DNA of 64,000 nt from Mycobacterium intermedium (GTDB lineage: Bacteria; Actinomycetota; Actinomycetes; Mycobacteriales; Mycobacteriaceae), in NCBI RefSeq assembly GCF_002086275.1, contig NZ_MVHT01000031.1:1-64000 (forward strand), read 5' to 3'. Made by a program: the position numbers and the translations under genes. Shown here in pieces: positions 1 through 9,042 of the stretch (position 1 is its first letter; the number at the start of each line of letters is the position of its first letter). The notes beneath the pieces are model-generated. The model worked only from the letters and a program-made list of their open reading frames with translations. It had not been told where the DNA came from and did no database searches.

Positions 1-319
1 CCCCTCCCCCCTCCGAGCCCCCTCCGAGGCCGACATGCGTCCCGGCCGTGATCTGTGTAGGATCGCGCGCCGCGCCCGAACAAGGGGTGCCGCGGGGACC
101 AACACATATGACAGGTCTATGTCGGCCGCCAAAAAATCGTTGACACAGGCCGCGCGGGCGTTAAAACGCCGTAAACGTCCGTCACCCAACGCACTTCGGC
201 CAGGAATCTGGACCCGCGGCTGATTAGCGTTACGCCAACGCACAGGGGCTAATACGCAAACACACAGGGTCGGCCTGGGGGATCACAGGTCGCAATGTTT
301 CACATTTAAGGAGCCACGG
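1..319. other. Leading non-coding stretch upstream of the PE gene
   Basis: I see no convincing gene here. The first 35 bases are C/T-rich with repeated CCTCCGAG-like words. A 62-codon open frame from 35 to 223 has no ribosome binding site and arginine-rich random-looking content. The stretch most likely holds the promoter and leader of the PE/PPE/esx operon; AAGGAG at about 307-312 is the ribosome binding site of the PE gene. Confidence 0.5.
140..167 (+). promoter_or_regulatory. Candidate sigma-A-type promoter for the PE/PPE/esx operon
   Basis: TTGACA at 140-145 is followed after 16 bases by TAAAAC at 162-167, an acceptable -35/-10 pair about 150 bp upstream of the PE start. This is read by eye only, and no transcription start data support it. 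Confidence 0.35.
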
Positions 320-1132
320 ATGTCATTCCTGCAGATATTGCCCGAAGAGCTGACCGCTGCGGCCACTCAGCTGGGCGCTCTTGGCACAACGTTCACCGCA
401 CAGAACGCGGCCGCCGCGGCCCCCACAACCGCGATCGCTCCGGCCGCCTCTGACCTGGTGTCGACGCTGCAGGCCGCGCTGTTCGCCTCGTACGGCACTC
501 TCTACCAGCAGATCAGCGCCGAGGCCGCCGCAATTCACGACCAATTCGTGAACACCCTGGGGATCAGCGCCGGTACCTACGAGGCCACCGAATCCATCAA
601 CCAGGCCGCGGCCGTCTCGCCGTTCGACGGGTTCGCCGCCGACATCGGAGCCCTGAGCCAGGCGTTTGCCGACGTCTTCCCGCCGGAGTTCTCCGGCGGT
701 ATCGCAAACATCATCAACATCGGGCTCGGCAACTGGGCCTCCGCGACATCCGTCCTCGTCGGCCTTGCCGGCGGTGGTCTGCTTCCCGCCGAAGAGGCCG
801 CGGCGGCCGATGCCGCTGTCGGCGGCGACCTCGCCTTGGGCGAGATTGGTGCGGCGGCGGCAGCCGAAGGCGGCGCAATCGCGGCCGGGATCGGCACCGC
901 CGGCGCAGTCGGCGGCCTCTCGGTGCCGCCCGCTTGGGCGGGGGCGACCCTGGTCTCGAGCACGACGCCCGCAGCGCTCACGGGTGCTGGATTCACCGCC
1001 GCCCCGGCGGCGGGCTCGCCCGGGATGCTCTTCCCCGGCGGTCTGGCCAACGCCGCGCGCAACAGCGCCGGCTTCGGTGCGCCGCGCTACGGCGTCAAGC
1101 CAATCGTCATGCCGAAGCTCGCCACGGTCTAA
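320..1132 (+). CDS. PE family protein with a PPE-type (SVP) C-terminal region
   Basis: A 270-residue PE protein. The N-terminal ~90 residues are the Ala-rich helical PE domain (MSFLQILPEEL start; a Pro-Glu pair lies at residues 9-10), and a YxxxE type VII export motif (YEATE) lies just after it. Residues ~90-270 contain an SVPPAW segment and end in PRYGVKPIVMPK, the kind of C-terminus usually noted on PPE-SVP proteins; the next gene's PPE protein ends almost identically. Start chosen for the AAGGAG site 7 bases upstream. It is first in a PE-PPE-esx-esx cassette, so PE and PPE are expected to form a heterodimer exported by an ESX system (ESX-5 by analogy with the same gene order in M. tuberculosis). 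Exact function is unknown. Confidence 0.93.
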   Translation: MSFLQILPEELTAAATQLGALGTTFTAQNAAAAAPTTAIAPAASDLVSTLQAALFASYGTLYQQISAEAAAIHDQFVNTLGISAGTYEATESINQAAAVSPFDGFAADIGALSQAFADVFPPEFSGGIANIINIGLGNWASATSVLVGLAGGGLLPAEEAAAADAAVGGDLALGEIGAAAAAEGGAIAAGIGTAGAVGGLSVPPAWAGATLVSSTTPAALTGAGFTAAPAAGSPGMLFPGGLANAARNSAGFGAPRYGVKPIVMPKLATV

Positions 1133-1193
1133 GCACCAGCCCATCCGCACCATCAACAACTTGACACAAACCTAAAAAGAACGGGGATACACA

Positions 1194-2369
1194 ATGGATT
1201 TCGCCGCTTTGCCGCCAGAAGTCAACTCCGCGCTCATGTACTCCGGCGCAGGCGCCGGCCCGCTTCTCGCAGCCGCGTCAGCCTGGAGTGGTCTGGCCGC
1301 CGAATTGAACGCCACCGCAACAGGTTTCGAGTCGGTGGTCACCGAGCTCACCGGTGAGCTGTGGCTTGGTCCGGCGTCGCTTTCCGCGGCTGCCGCGGCC
1401 CAGCCCTACATCGCCTGGCTGACCTACACCGCCGGAGCGGCGGAGCAGGCGAGCGTGCAGGCCATGGCATCCGCGGCCGCCTACGAGGCAGCGTTCGCCG
1501 CCACCGTTCCCCCGCCAGTCATCGCGGCCAACCGGGCCCAGCTGGCGGCACTGGTCGCGACCAACTTCCTGGGCATCAACACACCGGCGATTCTGGCTAC
1601 CGAGGCCCTCTACGCGGAGATGTGGGCTCAAGACGCCCTGGCGATGTACACCTACGCGGCCGCCGCGGGTGCCGCCAGTGCACTCACACCGCTGGAGCCC
1701 CCGACACCGAACACCAACCCGGCCGGACCGGTCGCCCAGGCCGCGGCCGTCGGCGCCGCAGCCTCGGTGTCACCCGCGACGCAATCGATCGTCGACCTGA
1801 TCACCCAGTTGCCGACCGCAATCTCGCAGCTGGCTTCACCGATCACTTCGGCTCTCGAGACGGTGGGCGTGATGGACATCCTTCCGGTCATCGACGGCGT
1901 CTTGGGCGAACCGTTCATTGCGAACATCATCAACAGCGCCATCAACACCACGGCATGGTGGGTCATGTCCGCTATCCCCACGGCGATCTTCCTGGCAAAC
2001 ACCCTCGCCGGCAGCACGCCGGTGGTGGCGGAGGAGATCGCCGAGGGCGCGGGCGTTGCTGCCGGTGCAGCAGCGGCGGGCTTGGCCGGCGATGTGGAGG
2101 CAGCGGGCGTTGGCGCCGCCGTGGGCGAGGCGTCACTGGTCGGAAGCCTTTCGGTGCCGGCCAGCTGGGCCAGTGCCGCCCCGGCTGCCGCGAACGTCGG
2201 TACGGCGTTGGCGGGCAGCGGCTGGACGGTTCCCGAGGAAGCAGCGGCGCAGGGTGGTGTCATGGCCGGGATGCCGGGCATGGCAGCCGCCGCCAAGGGT
2301 GCCGGCGTCGGTTCGGCACCGCGCTACGGGTTCAAGCCGATCGTCATGCCCAAGCAGGTCGTTGTCTAA
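1194..2369 (+). CDS. PPE family protein, PPE-SVP subgroup
   Basis: A 391-residue PPE protein. The Pro-Pro-Glu signature is at residues 7-9 and an AWSGLA WxG turn sits near residue 30, as expected of the helical ~180-residue PPE domain. A linker rich in Ala and Pro follows, then the SVPASW signature (GxxSVPxxW) near residue 320 and the tail [12 protein letters not shown]. It starts at ATG after a GGGGA ribosome binding site and lies 61 bp downstream of the PE gene, its expected secretion partner. PPE-SVP proteins are exported to the cell envelope; the specific role cannot be read from sequence. Length is normal for the subgroup. Confidence 0.95.
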   Translation: MDFAALPPEVNSALMYSGAGAGPLLAAASAWSGLAAELNATATGFESVVTELTGELWLGPASLSAAAAAQPYIAWLTYTAGAAEQASVQAMASAAAYEAAFAATVPPPVIAANRAQLAALVATNFLGINTPAILATEALYAEMWAQDALAMYTYAAAAGAASALTPLEPPTPNTNPAGPVAQAAAVGAAASVSPATQSIVDLITQLPTAISQLASPITSALETVGVMDILPVIDGVLGEPFIANIINSAINTTAWWVMSAIPTAIFLANTLAGSTPVVAEEIAEGAGVAAGAAAAGLAGDVEAAGVGAAVGEASLVGSLSVPASWASAAPAAANVGTALAGSGWTVPEEAAAQGGVMAGMPGMAAAAKGAGVGSAPRYGFKPIVMPKQVVV

Positions 2370-2430
2370 CGCCCGAAGTAACAGCCACTACCAGAAGTTC
2401 AAACACCAAATTTCGAGATAAGGAGATAGC

Positions 2431-2727
2431 ATGACCGCGCGTTTCATGACCGACCCGCACGCTATGCGGGACATGGCGGGCCGTTTCGAGACCCACGCCC
2501 AGATCGTTGAGGACGAGGCCCGTCGCATGTGGGCTTCCTCGCAGAACATCTCGGGTGCCGGCTGGAGTGGTCTGGCCTCGGCCACCTCGTTGGACACCAT
2601 GGGCCAGATGAACACGGCGTTCCGCAACATTGTGAACATGCTGCACGGCGTGCGCGACGGACTGATTCGTGACGCCAACAACTACGAGCAGCAAGAGCAG
2701 GCCTCGCAGCAGATCCTCAGCAGCTAA
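2431..2727 (+). CDS. esxP: WXG100 family ESX substrate, QILSS subgroup (EsxM/EsxP-like)
   Basis: A 98-residue helical hairpin protein of the EsxA/EsxB superfamily. The turn motif is GWSG near residues 45-48, and the C-terminus ends in QILSS, the hallmark of the EsxJ/K/M/P/W subgroup. A YxxxE export motif (YEQQE) precedes the end. A strong AAGGAG site lies upstream of the ATG. It pairs with the following 94-residue gene, and the two should form a 1:1 heterodimer exported by a type VII system. The symbol is by position: the same pair sits next to the TPM gene, dgt and dnaG in M. tuberculosis (esxP-esxO). The paralogues are nearly identical, so the letter is less certain than the family. Confidence 0.93.
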   Translation: MTARFMTDPHAMRDMAGRFETHAQIVEDEARRMWASSQNISGAGWSGLASATSLDTMGQMNTAFRNIVNMLHGVRDGLIRDANNYEQQEQASQQILSS

Positions 2728-2759
2728 CCCCAGCCCAAAGACTCAGGAGGACAATCACA

Positions 2760-3044
2760 ATGACCATCAATTACCAGTTCGGCGACGTCGACGCGCACGG
2801 CGCTCTGATCCGCGCCCAGGCTGCCTCGTTGGAAGCAGAGCACCAGGCCATCGTTCGCGATGTGCTGGCCGCTGGCGACTTCTGGGGTGGCGCCGGTTCG
2901 GTGGCTTGCCAGGAGTTCATCACCCAGTTGGGTCGCAACTTCCAGGTGATCTACGAGCAGGCCAACCAGCACGGCCAGAAGGTTCAGGCCGCCGGCCAGA
3001 ACATGGCGCAGACCGACAGCGCCGTGGGCTCCAGCTGGGCCTGA
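2760..3044 (+). CDS. esxO: WXG100 family ESX substrate, Mtb9.9 subgroup (EsxN/EsxO-like)
   Basis: A 94-residue WXG100 protein beginning MTINYQFGDVD and containing the turn motif FWGG (W-x-G) near residue 43, as in the EsxI/L/N/O/V subgroup. AGGAGG lies upstream of the ATG. It is 32 bp downstream of its 98-residue partner and is the last gene of the PE-PPE-esx-esx cassette, followed by a palindromic terminator. Expected role: secreted heterodimer partner and T-cell antigen, exported through an ESX apparatus not encoded in this window. Symbol assigned by position beside the TPM gene, dgt and dnaG. Confidence 0.93.
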   Translation: MTINYQFGDVDAHGALIRAQAASLEAEHQAIVRDVLAAGDFWGGAGSVACQEFITQLGRNFQVIYEQANQHGQKVQAAGQNMAQTDSAVGSSWA

Positions 3045-3060
3045 CCCACACGCGTTAACC

Positions 3061-3095
3061 AACGTGGCCGCACACTCCGAGTGTGCGGCCACGTT
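3061..3095 (+). terminator. Perfect 35-nt palindrome after the esx pair, probable intrinsic terminator
   Basis: Two 17-nt arms that are exact reverse complements flank one central base; a realistic RNA hairpin is a 15-bp stem with a TCCGA loop. It begins 16 bp after the second esx stop. The downstream tract is only weakly T-rich (GCTGTTTGTG), typical of mycobacterial hairpin terminators. Because it is symmetrical and followed by the convergent TPM gene stop at 3167, it could end transcription from both sides. Confidence 0.75.
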
Positions 3096-3166
3096 GCTGT
3101 TTGTGCCCTGTTGGTGCCGTGCACCCGACGGCGTGCGCCGAATCGCGTACCCGGGTAGCTGCGGGT

Positions 3167-5161
3167 TCAGAACCGCCCGCCGCCACCCATGAAGTCGCCC
3201 CCGGACGATCCGCCGGAACTCGAGCTGCCGCCATACGAGGTGGGGCTCCAGCCACCGAAGCCGCCTCGCATGCCACCGCTGAGTAAGTCGCCGATGATGA
3301 TGCCGCCCAAGACCGCGCCGGTGTTGTCTCCGCCGCGATAGCTGTAGGCGCGCTCAGCGGCCATTACGTCCGCGTTGGCCCGCGATTGTGCGTCGGCCGC
3401 CAGGGTCGACGCGTGGTTGGCGTAGGCGATCGCCTCGGTCAGGCTGGTCGCCTTCTTTTCCCGCGCCGCCTCGAGCTGTCGCTTGGCTTCCGCGAGGCGG
3501 GTCCTGGCTTCGGGTCCGACGCTGCCGCGACGGGTGTCGATGTATTCGGACACCCCGCGCACCCGAGACTCCGCAGTGAACAACGCCTGCTCAAAGGAGC
3601 GGTTGAGGCGTTCGCGATTTGCACGTTCTTGGGCCAGGGTCGCCAGCAGTTGGTTCAGATCCGCCTCGGCCTTGGTCAGCCGCGCGAAGGCGTCCAGCGG
3701 ATCGGTGGTGCCGCGGGCGTGGTCCACGGCTCTGGCCGCCGCATCGCGCACCTCGATGAGTTCACCGCTGTGTGCGGACTGGGTGCCGTGCTGCTGCTGA
3801 AGTTGTTCATTGGCGCGCTTGATGCCCGCCTGAACCTCGGCGAGCACCGACGGCAGGCCGGCGACGGCGTGGCGGATGTCGTTGTCCGCACTGGCCACCG
3901 CGTCCAAGAGCGTGCGGGCCTGTCCGAGTGCGGATTCCGCGGCGCGCACTGCGTCCACCAGCCGGCTCTGCTGGCCGCTGACCGCGCGGGTGGCCAGCTC
4001 GCGAGCCGTGCTGATGTTGCGGTCAGCGAACGCCAGCCGCTCTTTGGCGGTCGTGACGTTGCCCGATATCGACGCCAACGCTTCAGCGCCGAACTCCTTG
4101 TTCAACTCGGCCAAGCGTTGTTCGGTGGGCTCGAGGCGTGAGGTGAGTTCGACGTACTGCTGGGTGAGCAGGTCCAGGCGGGACGGAGCATTGATCACCA
4201 AGTCGCGCAACTTCTCGAACGCCTCGGTCTGCGACTCCAGCTCGCGATCGGCCCGCGCCGCCGACACGATCACGCGAGTGAGCAGTTCACGCCGCTGCGC
4301 CGGTGTCTCCGGGATGGCGTCGTCGAGTTGCTGACGAACCGTGAAAGCCTGGGCCAGGGCCGCCTTGGCGTTGTTCACCGCCTGGGTGAACGGCGCCGTC
4401 CGCTCCTCACCGAACTCCTCGATGGCCAGGGCTAGTTCGTTGGTGCTGGTGCGCAACGCGTTGTCGACCTCGACCACCATCGAACGGGACAGGTCGTCGA
4501 GGATGTCCACGGGCACGGCGGCCAAGGCCGTCGGATCGGTGGGATCGACTCGTCGTGCCGCAGCCACGGCGGTGGCGTGGCGTCGGCGCTTGCGCCAGCG
4601 CATCACCACCAACAGGATCCCCACGGCCAAGGCGATGACACTGAGCGCTGCCAGCAGCGTCCAGCGCCCCGAGGCACTGGGTGATTTGTCCAGACCGTTG
4701 GCCGCGGCGATGGCTGCGCCGCTCCAATCGTTTGCCCGCAATGCCGGCTCGATCCGGTTGCGCCTCAGATCGTCGACGTCCCGCGAACTCACGCCCTGCA
4801 CTGATGAGGGCACCAGGAACGCGTACGCGCGACCGGCGGTGGCCACGGCGAGCAGCGCATCCGAACTGCCCAACTCACTGAGCTGGTACGTGCGTCGGGC
4901 CCAACTCTCCGCCTGCTGCCCCGAGAAGTCGTCGACGTAGACGACCCACAGTCGGATGTGCCGTTCGGTGTAGAGGTGGTCGAGGGCCGTCGCCACCGCG
5001 GAGCGACCCGAATCCGTCAGCGCGCCGGAGTTGTCGGTGACATAGGTGGGCAGTCGAAACGGTGGTTGAGCGCCCGCCGGTGGCGCGAGCAGACCCCCGG
5101 CGAGGCTCACAGTGACGATCGTCAGGATCACACCGAGCAGGCGAGCGCGCATAGGACGCAA
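3167..5161 (-). CDS. TPM-domain membrane protein with long coiled-coil region
   Basis: 664 residues. A signal peptide (about residues 1-31, cleavage after PPAGA) is followed by a TPM domain at about 35-165 and a membrane helix at about 168-188 with an RWRKRRR stop-transfer. Then come ~400 residues of charged helical heptad-rich sequence and a Gly/Ser-rich end (GGDFMGGGGRF). TPM domains occur in photosystem repair and acid phosphatase proteins; the role in mycobacteria is not defined. The same protein type lies between the esx pair and dgt in M. tuberculosis (Rv2345). The Gly-rich tail resembles that of other TPM proteins. It is transcribed towards the esx pair and divergently from dgt. Confidence 0.85.
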   Translation of the reverse strand: MRPMRARLLGVILTIVTVSLAGGLLAPPAGAQPPFRLPTYVTDNSGALTDSGRSAVATALDHLYTERHIRLWVVYVDDFSGQQAESWARRTYQLSELGSSDALLAVATAGRAYAFLVPSSVQGVSSRDVDDLRRNRIEPALRANDWSGAAIAAANGLDKSPSASGRWTLLAALSVIALAVGILLVVMRWRKRRRHATAVAAARRVDPTDPTALAAVPVDILDDLSRSMVVEVDNALRTSTNELALAIEEFGEERTAPFTQAVNNAKAALAQAFTVRQQLDDAIPETPAQRRELLTRVIVSAARADRELESQTEAFEKLRDLVINAPSRLDLLTQQYVELTSRLEPTEQRLAELNKEFGAEALASISGNVTTAKERLAFADRNISTARELATRAVSGQQSRLVDAVRAAESALGQARTLLDAVASADNDIRHAVAGLPSVLAEVQAGIKRANEQLQQQHGTQSAHSGELIEVRDAAARAVDHARGTTDPLDAFARLTKAEADLNQLLATLAQERANRERLNRSFEQALFTAESRVRGVSEYIDTRRGSVGPEARTRLAEAKRQLEAAREKKATSLTEAIAYANHASTLAADAQSRANADVMAAERAYSYRGGDNTGAVLGGIIIGDLLSGGMRGGFGGWSPTSYGGSSSSGGSSGGDFMGGGGRF

Positions 5162-5222
5162 TCTAATCTAGCCGGGTGACGATGCGGACCGTCGCGCGTC
5201 GTCCCTGGCAGACTGTGGGTCG

Positions 5223-6536
5223 GTGAGCACGAATCAGCAAGAGCCCTACGGCGACTTCGATCGTCAACGGCGGGTCGCGGAAGGGCCGAAGACCGCAGGT
5301 CTGCCGGGTACGGAAGGCCAGCATCGCACCGACTTCGCCCGCGACCGCGCCCGGGTGCTGCACAGTGCCGCGCTGCGCCGATTGGCCGACAAGACCCAGG
5401 TCGTCGGACCGCGTGAGGGCGATACTCCGCGCACCCGCCTGACCCACTCGCTCGAAGTCGCCCAGATCGGCCGCGGGATGGCGGTCGGCTTGGGTTGCGA
5501 CCTCGACCTGGTCGAGCTGGCCGGGCTGGCCCACGACATCGGTCACCCGCCCTACGGACACAACGGGGAACGGGCGCTCAATGAGGTTGCGGCCGACTTC
5601 GGCGGCTTCGAAGGCAATGCCCAGAACTTCCGCATCCTCACCAGTCTCGAGCCCAAAGTGCTTGACGCCGACGGAATCAGTGCGGGCCTGAACCTCACCC
5701 GCGCGGCCCTGGACGCGGTCACCAAGTATCCGTGGTTGCGTGGTGGCGATCGTCAATCCGGAGAGGACCGGCCGAAGAAGTGCGGCTTCTACGACCAACA
5801 CCGCGAAGCGGCCGAGTGGGTCCGCGACCGAGCCCCCGCGGACCAGCCGTGCCTGGAGGCCCAGGTGATGGATTGGGCCGACGACGTCGCCTATTCGGTG
5901 CACGACGTCGAGGACGGAGTCGTCTCCGAACGCATCGACCTGCGGGTGCTCGCCGACGAGGACGATGCCGCAGCGTTGGCCAAGCTGGGAGAGCGCGAAT
6001 TCCCCAGGGTCGGTGCCGATGAATTGATGGAAGCCGCACGCCGGTTGTCGGGCCTGCCCGTTGTCGCCGCGGTCGGCAAGTACGACGCCACCCTGTCGGC
6101 GGCGGTTGCGCTCAAGCGGCTGACCAGCGAGCTGGTGGGCCGGTTTGCCTCAGCGGCGATCGCCACCACCCGCGAAGCCGCCGGACCTGGGCCGCTGGTC
6201 CGCTATCAGGCGAACCTGGTGGTCCCCGACCTGGTGCGCGCCGAGGTGGCGTTGCTGAAGATGTTGGCGTTGCAGTTCATCATGTCCGACCCGCGGCACC
6301 TGGAAGCCCAGGCTCGACAGCGCGAACGCATCCACCGGGTAGCGCAGTGGCTTTCCGCCGGTGCCCCGCAGTCGCTCGATCCGATCTTTGCCGCGGCTTT
6401 CAATGCGGCCCCCGATGACGGGGCGCGACTGCGGGTCATCGTCGATCAAATCGCGTCGTACACCGAGGGGCGGCTCGAGCGCATCGATGCCGCACAACTC
6501 GGGCACAACCCACTCGCACGCAGCGGCCTAGACTGA
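5223..6536 (+). CDS. dgt: Deoxyguanosinetriphosphate triphosphohydrolase-like protein
   Basis: 437-residue cytosolic HD-domain hydrolase that removes triphosphate from dGTP or other dNTPs, keeping nucleotide pools in check. The metal ligands are visible: His75 in [10 protein letters not shown], then His104-Asp105 in [12 protein letters not shown], and a later conserved Asp in [11 protein letters not shown]. The N-terminal [20 protein letters not shown] motif is typical of the dGTPase family. Start is GTG, 61 bp after the divergent TPM gene. It lies 4 bp upstream of dnaG, so the two probably form one replication-linked transcript. Confidence 0.93.
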   Translation: MSTNQQEPYGDFDRQRRVAEGPKTAGLPGTEGQHRTDFARDRARVLHSAALRRLADKTQVVGPREGDTPRTRLTHSLEVAQIGRGMAVGLGCDLDLVELAGLAHDIGHPPYGHNGERALNEVAADFGGFEGNAQNFRILTSLEPKVLDADGISAGLNLTRAALDAVTKYPWLRGGDRQSGEDRPKKCGFYDQHREAAEWVRDRAPADQPCLEAQVMDWADDVAYSVHDVEDGVVSERIDLRVLADEDDAAALAKLGEREFPRVGADELMEAARRLSGLPVVAAVGKYDATLSAAVALKRLTSELVGRFASAAIATTREAAGPGPLVRYQANLVVPDLVRAEVALLKMLALQFIMSDPRHLEAQARQRERIHRVAQWLSAGAPQSLDPIFAAAFNAAPDDGARLRVIVDQIASYTEGRLERIDAAQLGHNPLARSGLD

Positions 6537-6540
6537 GGCC

Positions 6541-8472
6541 GTGTCGAGTCCAGGTCGGTCCAGGATCTCCGATCGCGACATCGCCGCAATCCGCGAAGGG
6601 GCCCGCATCGAAGATGTCGTCGGCGACTACGTCCAACTGCGCCGCGCCGGCGCCGACTCGCTGAAGGGCCTGTGTCCGTTCCACAACGAGAAGTCGCCGT
6701 CGTTTCATGTGCGGCCCAATCACGGCCACTTCCACTGCTTCGGCTGCGGTGAGGGCGGCGACGTCTACGCCTTCATCCAGAAGATTGAGCACGTCAGCTT
6801 CGTCGAGGCGGTGGAACTGCTCGCCGACCGGATCGGCCACACGATCAGCTACACCGGGCCGGCGACCAGCGTGCAGCGCGACCGGGGCAGCCGCAGCCGG
6901 CTCGTCGCCGCCAACGCCGCCGCGGCCGAGTTCTACGCGCAGGCGCTGGAATCCGACGAGGCGGCGCCCGCCCGGAAGTATCTGACCGATCGCAGCTTCG
7001 ACGCCGAGGCGGCCCGCCGGTTCGGCTGCGGGTTCGCGCCTTCGGGTTGGGACACGTTGACAAAGCATTTGCTGCGCAAGGGTTTTGAGTTCAAGGAACT
7101 GGAGGCCGCGGGTCTGTCCCGGCAGGGCCGGCGCGGCCCGATGGACCGGTTCCACCGTCGGCTGCTGTGGCCGATCCGCAGTTCGGCCGGTGAGGTGATC
7201 GGTTTCGGCGCGCGCCGACTGTTCGACGACGACCCGATGGAAGCCAAGTACGTCAACACCCCCGAGACCCTGCTGTACAAGAAGTCATCGGTGATGTTCG
7301 GCATCGACCTGGCCAAACGAGACATCGCCAAGGGTCATCAGGCGGTGGTCGTCGAGGGCTACACCGACGTGATGGCCATGCATCTGGCCGGGGTCACCAC
7401 CGCCGTCGCGTCCTGCGGCACCGCGTTCGGCGACGAGCACCTGGCGATGTTGCGTCGGCTGATGATGGACGACAGTTTCTTTCGCGGCGAGTTGATCTAC
7501 GTTTTCGACGGCGACCAGGCCGGTAAGGCCGCCGCGCTCAAGGCCTTCGACGGCGAGCAGAATTTGGCGGGCCAGTCCTTTGTCGCGGTGGCCCCAGACG
7601 GCATGGATCCCTGTGACCTCCGACTGAAGTCGGGAGACGGCGCGCTCCGCGACCTGGTTGCGCGTCGAACGCCGTTGTTCGAGTTCGCCATCCGCACGGC
7701 GCTTGCCGAGATGGACCTGGACAGCGCCGAAGGCAGGGTGGCCGCCCTGCGCCGTTGCGTCCCGATGGTGAGTCAAATCAAGGACCCCACATTGCGCGAC
7801 GAGTACGCCCGGCAGCTCGCGGGGTGGGTCGGTTGGGACGACGTGGCCCAGGTCATCGACCGGGTGCGGGGCAACGCCAAGAAGACCAGGGGTGCCGGCC
7901 GGGCGGGTCCTGCGCCCAGATCCGGCCGCCGAGGCGCGGCCGCCGCAGCGGCGGGCCCCGCCGAGCCCGCAGCGGCCCGTCCAGACCCGCGTGACCCGAC
8001 CCTGTGGCCGCAGCGGGAGGCGCTGAAGTCGGCGCTGCAGTACCCCGCGCTGGCCGGTCCGGTGTTCGACACACTGACCGTCGAAAGCTTTACCCACCCC
8101 GGTTATGCGGCCGTGCGTGCGGCAATCGAGAGCGCGGGTGGTACCTCGACCGGCATCACCGGGGCGCAGTGGCTGGACCTGGTGCGTCAGCAGACCACGT
8201 CGGCGCTGACGACGGGTCTGATCAGCGAGCTGGGCGTAGAGGCGATCCAGGTCGACGACGACAAGCTGCCCCGCTACATCTCCGGTGTCCTGGCCCGGCT
8301 GCAGGAGGTGTGGGTGGGCCGCCAGATCGCCGAGGTGAAGTCCAAGTTGCAGCGGATGTCGCCGATCGAACAGGGCGACGAATACCACGCGTTGTTCGGC
8401 GATCTGGTAGCGATGGAGGCCTACCGGCGCAGCCTGTTGGAACAGGCCAGCGGCGACGATCTCGCCGTCTGA
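6541..8472 (+). CDS. dnaG: DNA primase DnaG
   Basis: 643 residues. It makes RNA primers for lagging-strand replication at the fork with DnaB. The N-terminal CHC2 zinc finger has Cys45, His48, Cys66 and Cys69. The primase catalytic core with a TOPRIM fold follows: VVVEGYTDVMAMH supplies the catalytic Glu and VFDGDQAGKAA the Asp pair. An Ala/Pro-rich linker near residues 450-480 leads to a C-terminal helical helicase-binding domain. Start is GTG directly after the dgt stop. Length and architecture are normal for mycobacteria. Confidence 0.97.
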   Translation: MSSPGRSRISDRDIAAIREGARIEDVVGDYVQLRRAGADSLKGLCPFHNEKSPSFHVRPNHGHFHCFGCGEGGDVYAFIQKIEHVSFVEAVELLADRIGHTISYTGPATSVQRDRGSRSRLVAANAAAAEFYAQALESDEAAPARKYLTDRSFDAEAARRFGCGFAPSGWDTLTKHLLRKGFEFKELEAAGLSRQGRRGPMDRFHRRLLWPIRSSAGEVIGFGARRLFDDDPMEAKYVNTPETLLYKKSSVMFGIDLAKRDIAKGHQAVVVEGYTDVMAMHLAGVTTAVASCGTAFGDEHLAMLRRLMMDDSFFRGELIYVFDGDQAGKAAALKAFDGEQNLAGQSFVAVAPDGMDPCDLRLKSGDGALRDLVARRTPLFEFAIRTALAEMDLDSAEGRVAALRRCVPMVSQIKDPTLRDEYARQLAGWVGWDDVAQVIDRVRGNAKKTRGAGRAGPAPRSGRRGAAAAAAGPAEPAAARPDPRDPTLWPQREALKSALQYPALAGPVFDTLTVESFTHPGYAAVRAAIESAGGTSTGITGAQWLDLVRQQTTSALTTGLISELGVEAIQVDDDKLPRYISGVLARLQEVWVGRQIAEVKSKLQRMSPIEQGDEYHALFGDLVAMEAYRRSLLEQASGDDLAV

Positions 8473-8492
8473 GACGGCGGCAGGCGGCCGTC
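8473..8492 (+). terminator. Possible short hairpin between dnaG and a convergent gene
   Basis: GACGGC at 8473-8478 and GCCGTC at 8487-8492 can pair around an 8-nt loop in the 21-bp gap between two convergent genes. There is no T tract, so a terminator role is only suggested by position. Confidence 0.3.
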
Positions 8493-8493
8493 G

Positions 8494-8805
8494 TCAGTTG
8501 ACGCTGTTTACCGGCTGCTCGGCACGGTGTTCGACCGGGGGCTCGGCGGGCCTGTCCACCGGTCGCTCGACTACCGACGTCTGCTCGTCGATCTCTTTCA
8601 GGGTCACAAATCCGGTATCGGGCGAGATCCGATTCGCGATCCTGCGACGACCGCTCTCGATCATCGACCTGGCCACTGGACTACCCGTCAGCGCGCGGTA
8701 AGTGCCCGCGATCTGCTCGTACCGGCGGCGCCCGGCCTTTGAGCCCAGCACGTAACCCAGTCCCAGCATGGCGACATACCCGATCAAGACGATCCCTCCC
8801 GACAC
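8494..8805 (-). CDS. Small conserved membrane protein
   Basis: 103 residues. The N-terminus (MSGGIVLIGYVAMLGLGYVLGSKAG) is one membrane helix with a Gly-zipper look, followed by a basic segment (GRRRYEQI) and a charged, Pro-rich tail. I recognise it as the conserved hypothetical that follows dnaG in M. tuberculosis (Rv2342 position), but no function is known. The tail has repeated PV/PAE words. It is convergent with dnaG. Confidence 0.75.
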   Translation of the reverse strand: MSGGIVLIGYVAMLGLGYVLGSKAGRRRYEQIAGTYRALTGSPVARSMIESGRRRIANRISPDTGFVTLKEIDEQTSVVERPVDRPAEPPVEHRAEQPVNSVN

Positions 8806-8886
8806 AAAAAGCGGTTGGTCCCATCCTGCCTCATCGCGTGGGGTGTGTGTGCGCCCGATCGGTCACTGCAGGTAGTTCTTCGAGTC

Positions 8887-8914
8887 CCTCTAGTTGGGAC
8901 CCTCTAGTTGGGAC
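8887..8914. repeat. 14-bp tandem duplication upstream of tRNA-Asn
   Basis: The unit CCTCTAGTTGGGAC occurs twice head-to-tail, about 50 bp before the tRNA. It may overlap the tRNA promoter; a simple slippage duplication is the plainest reading. Confidence 0.7.
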
Positions 8915-8963
8915 CAGCCATGCCAGTACGCTAGAGTCGTCCCGCGATCCAGCATCGCGGCGA

Positions 8964-9036
<73 letters not shown>

Positions 9037-9042
9037 CCGATA

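Noticed and set aside
35..223. Small open frame at the left edge
   Set aside because: No ribosome binding site, Arg-rich random composition, and it lies in the leader of the PE gene.
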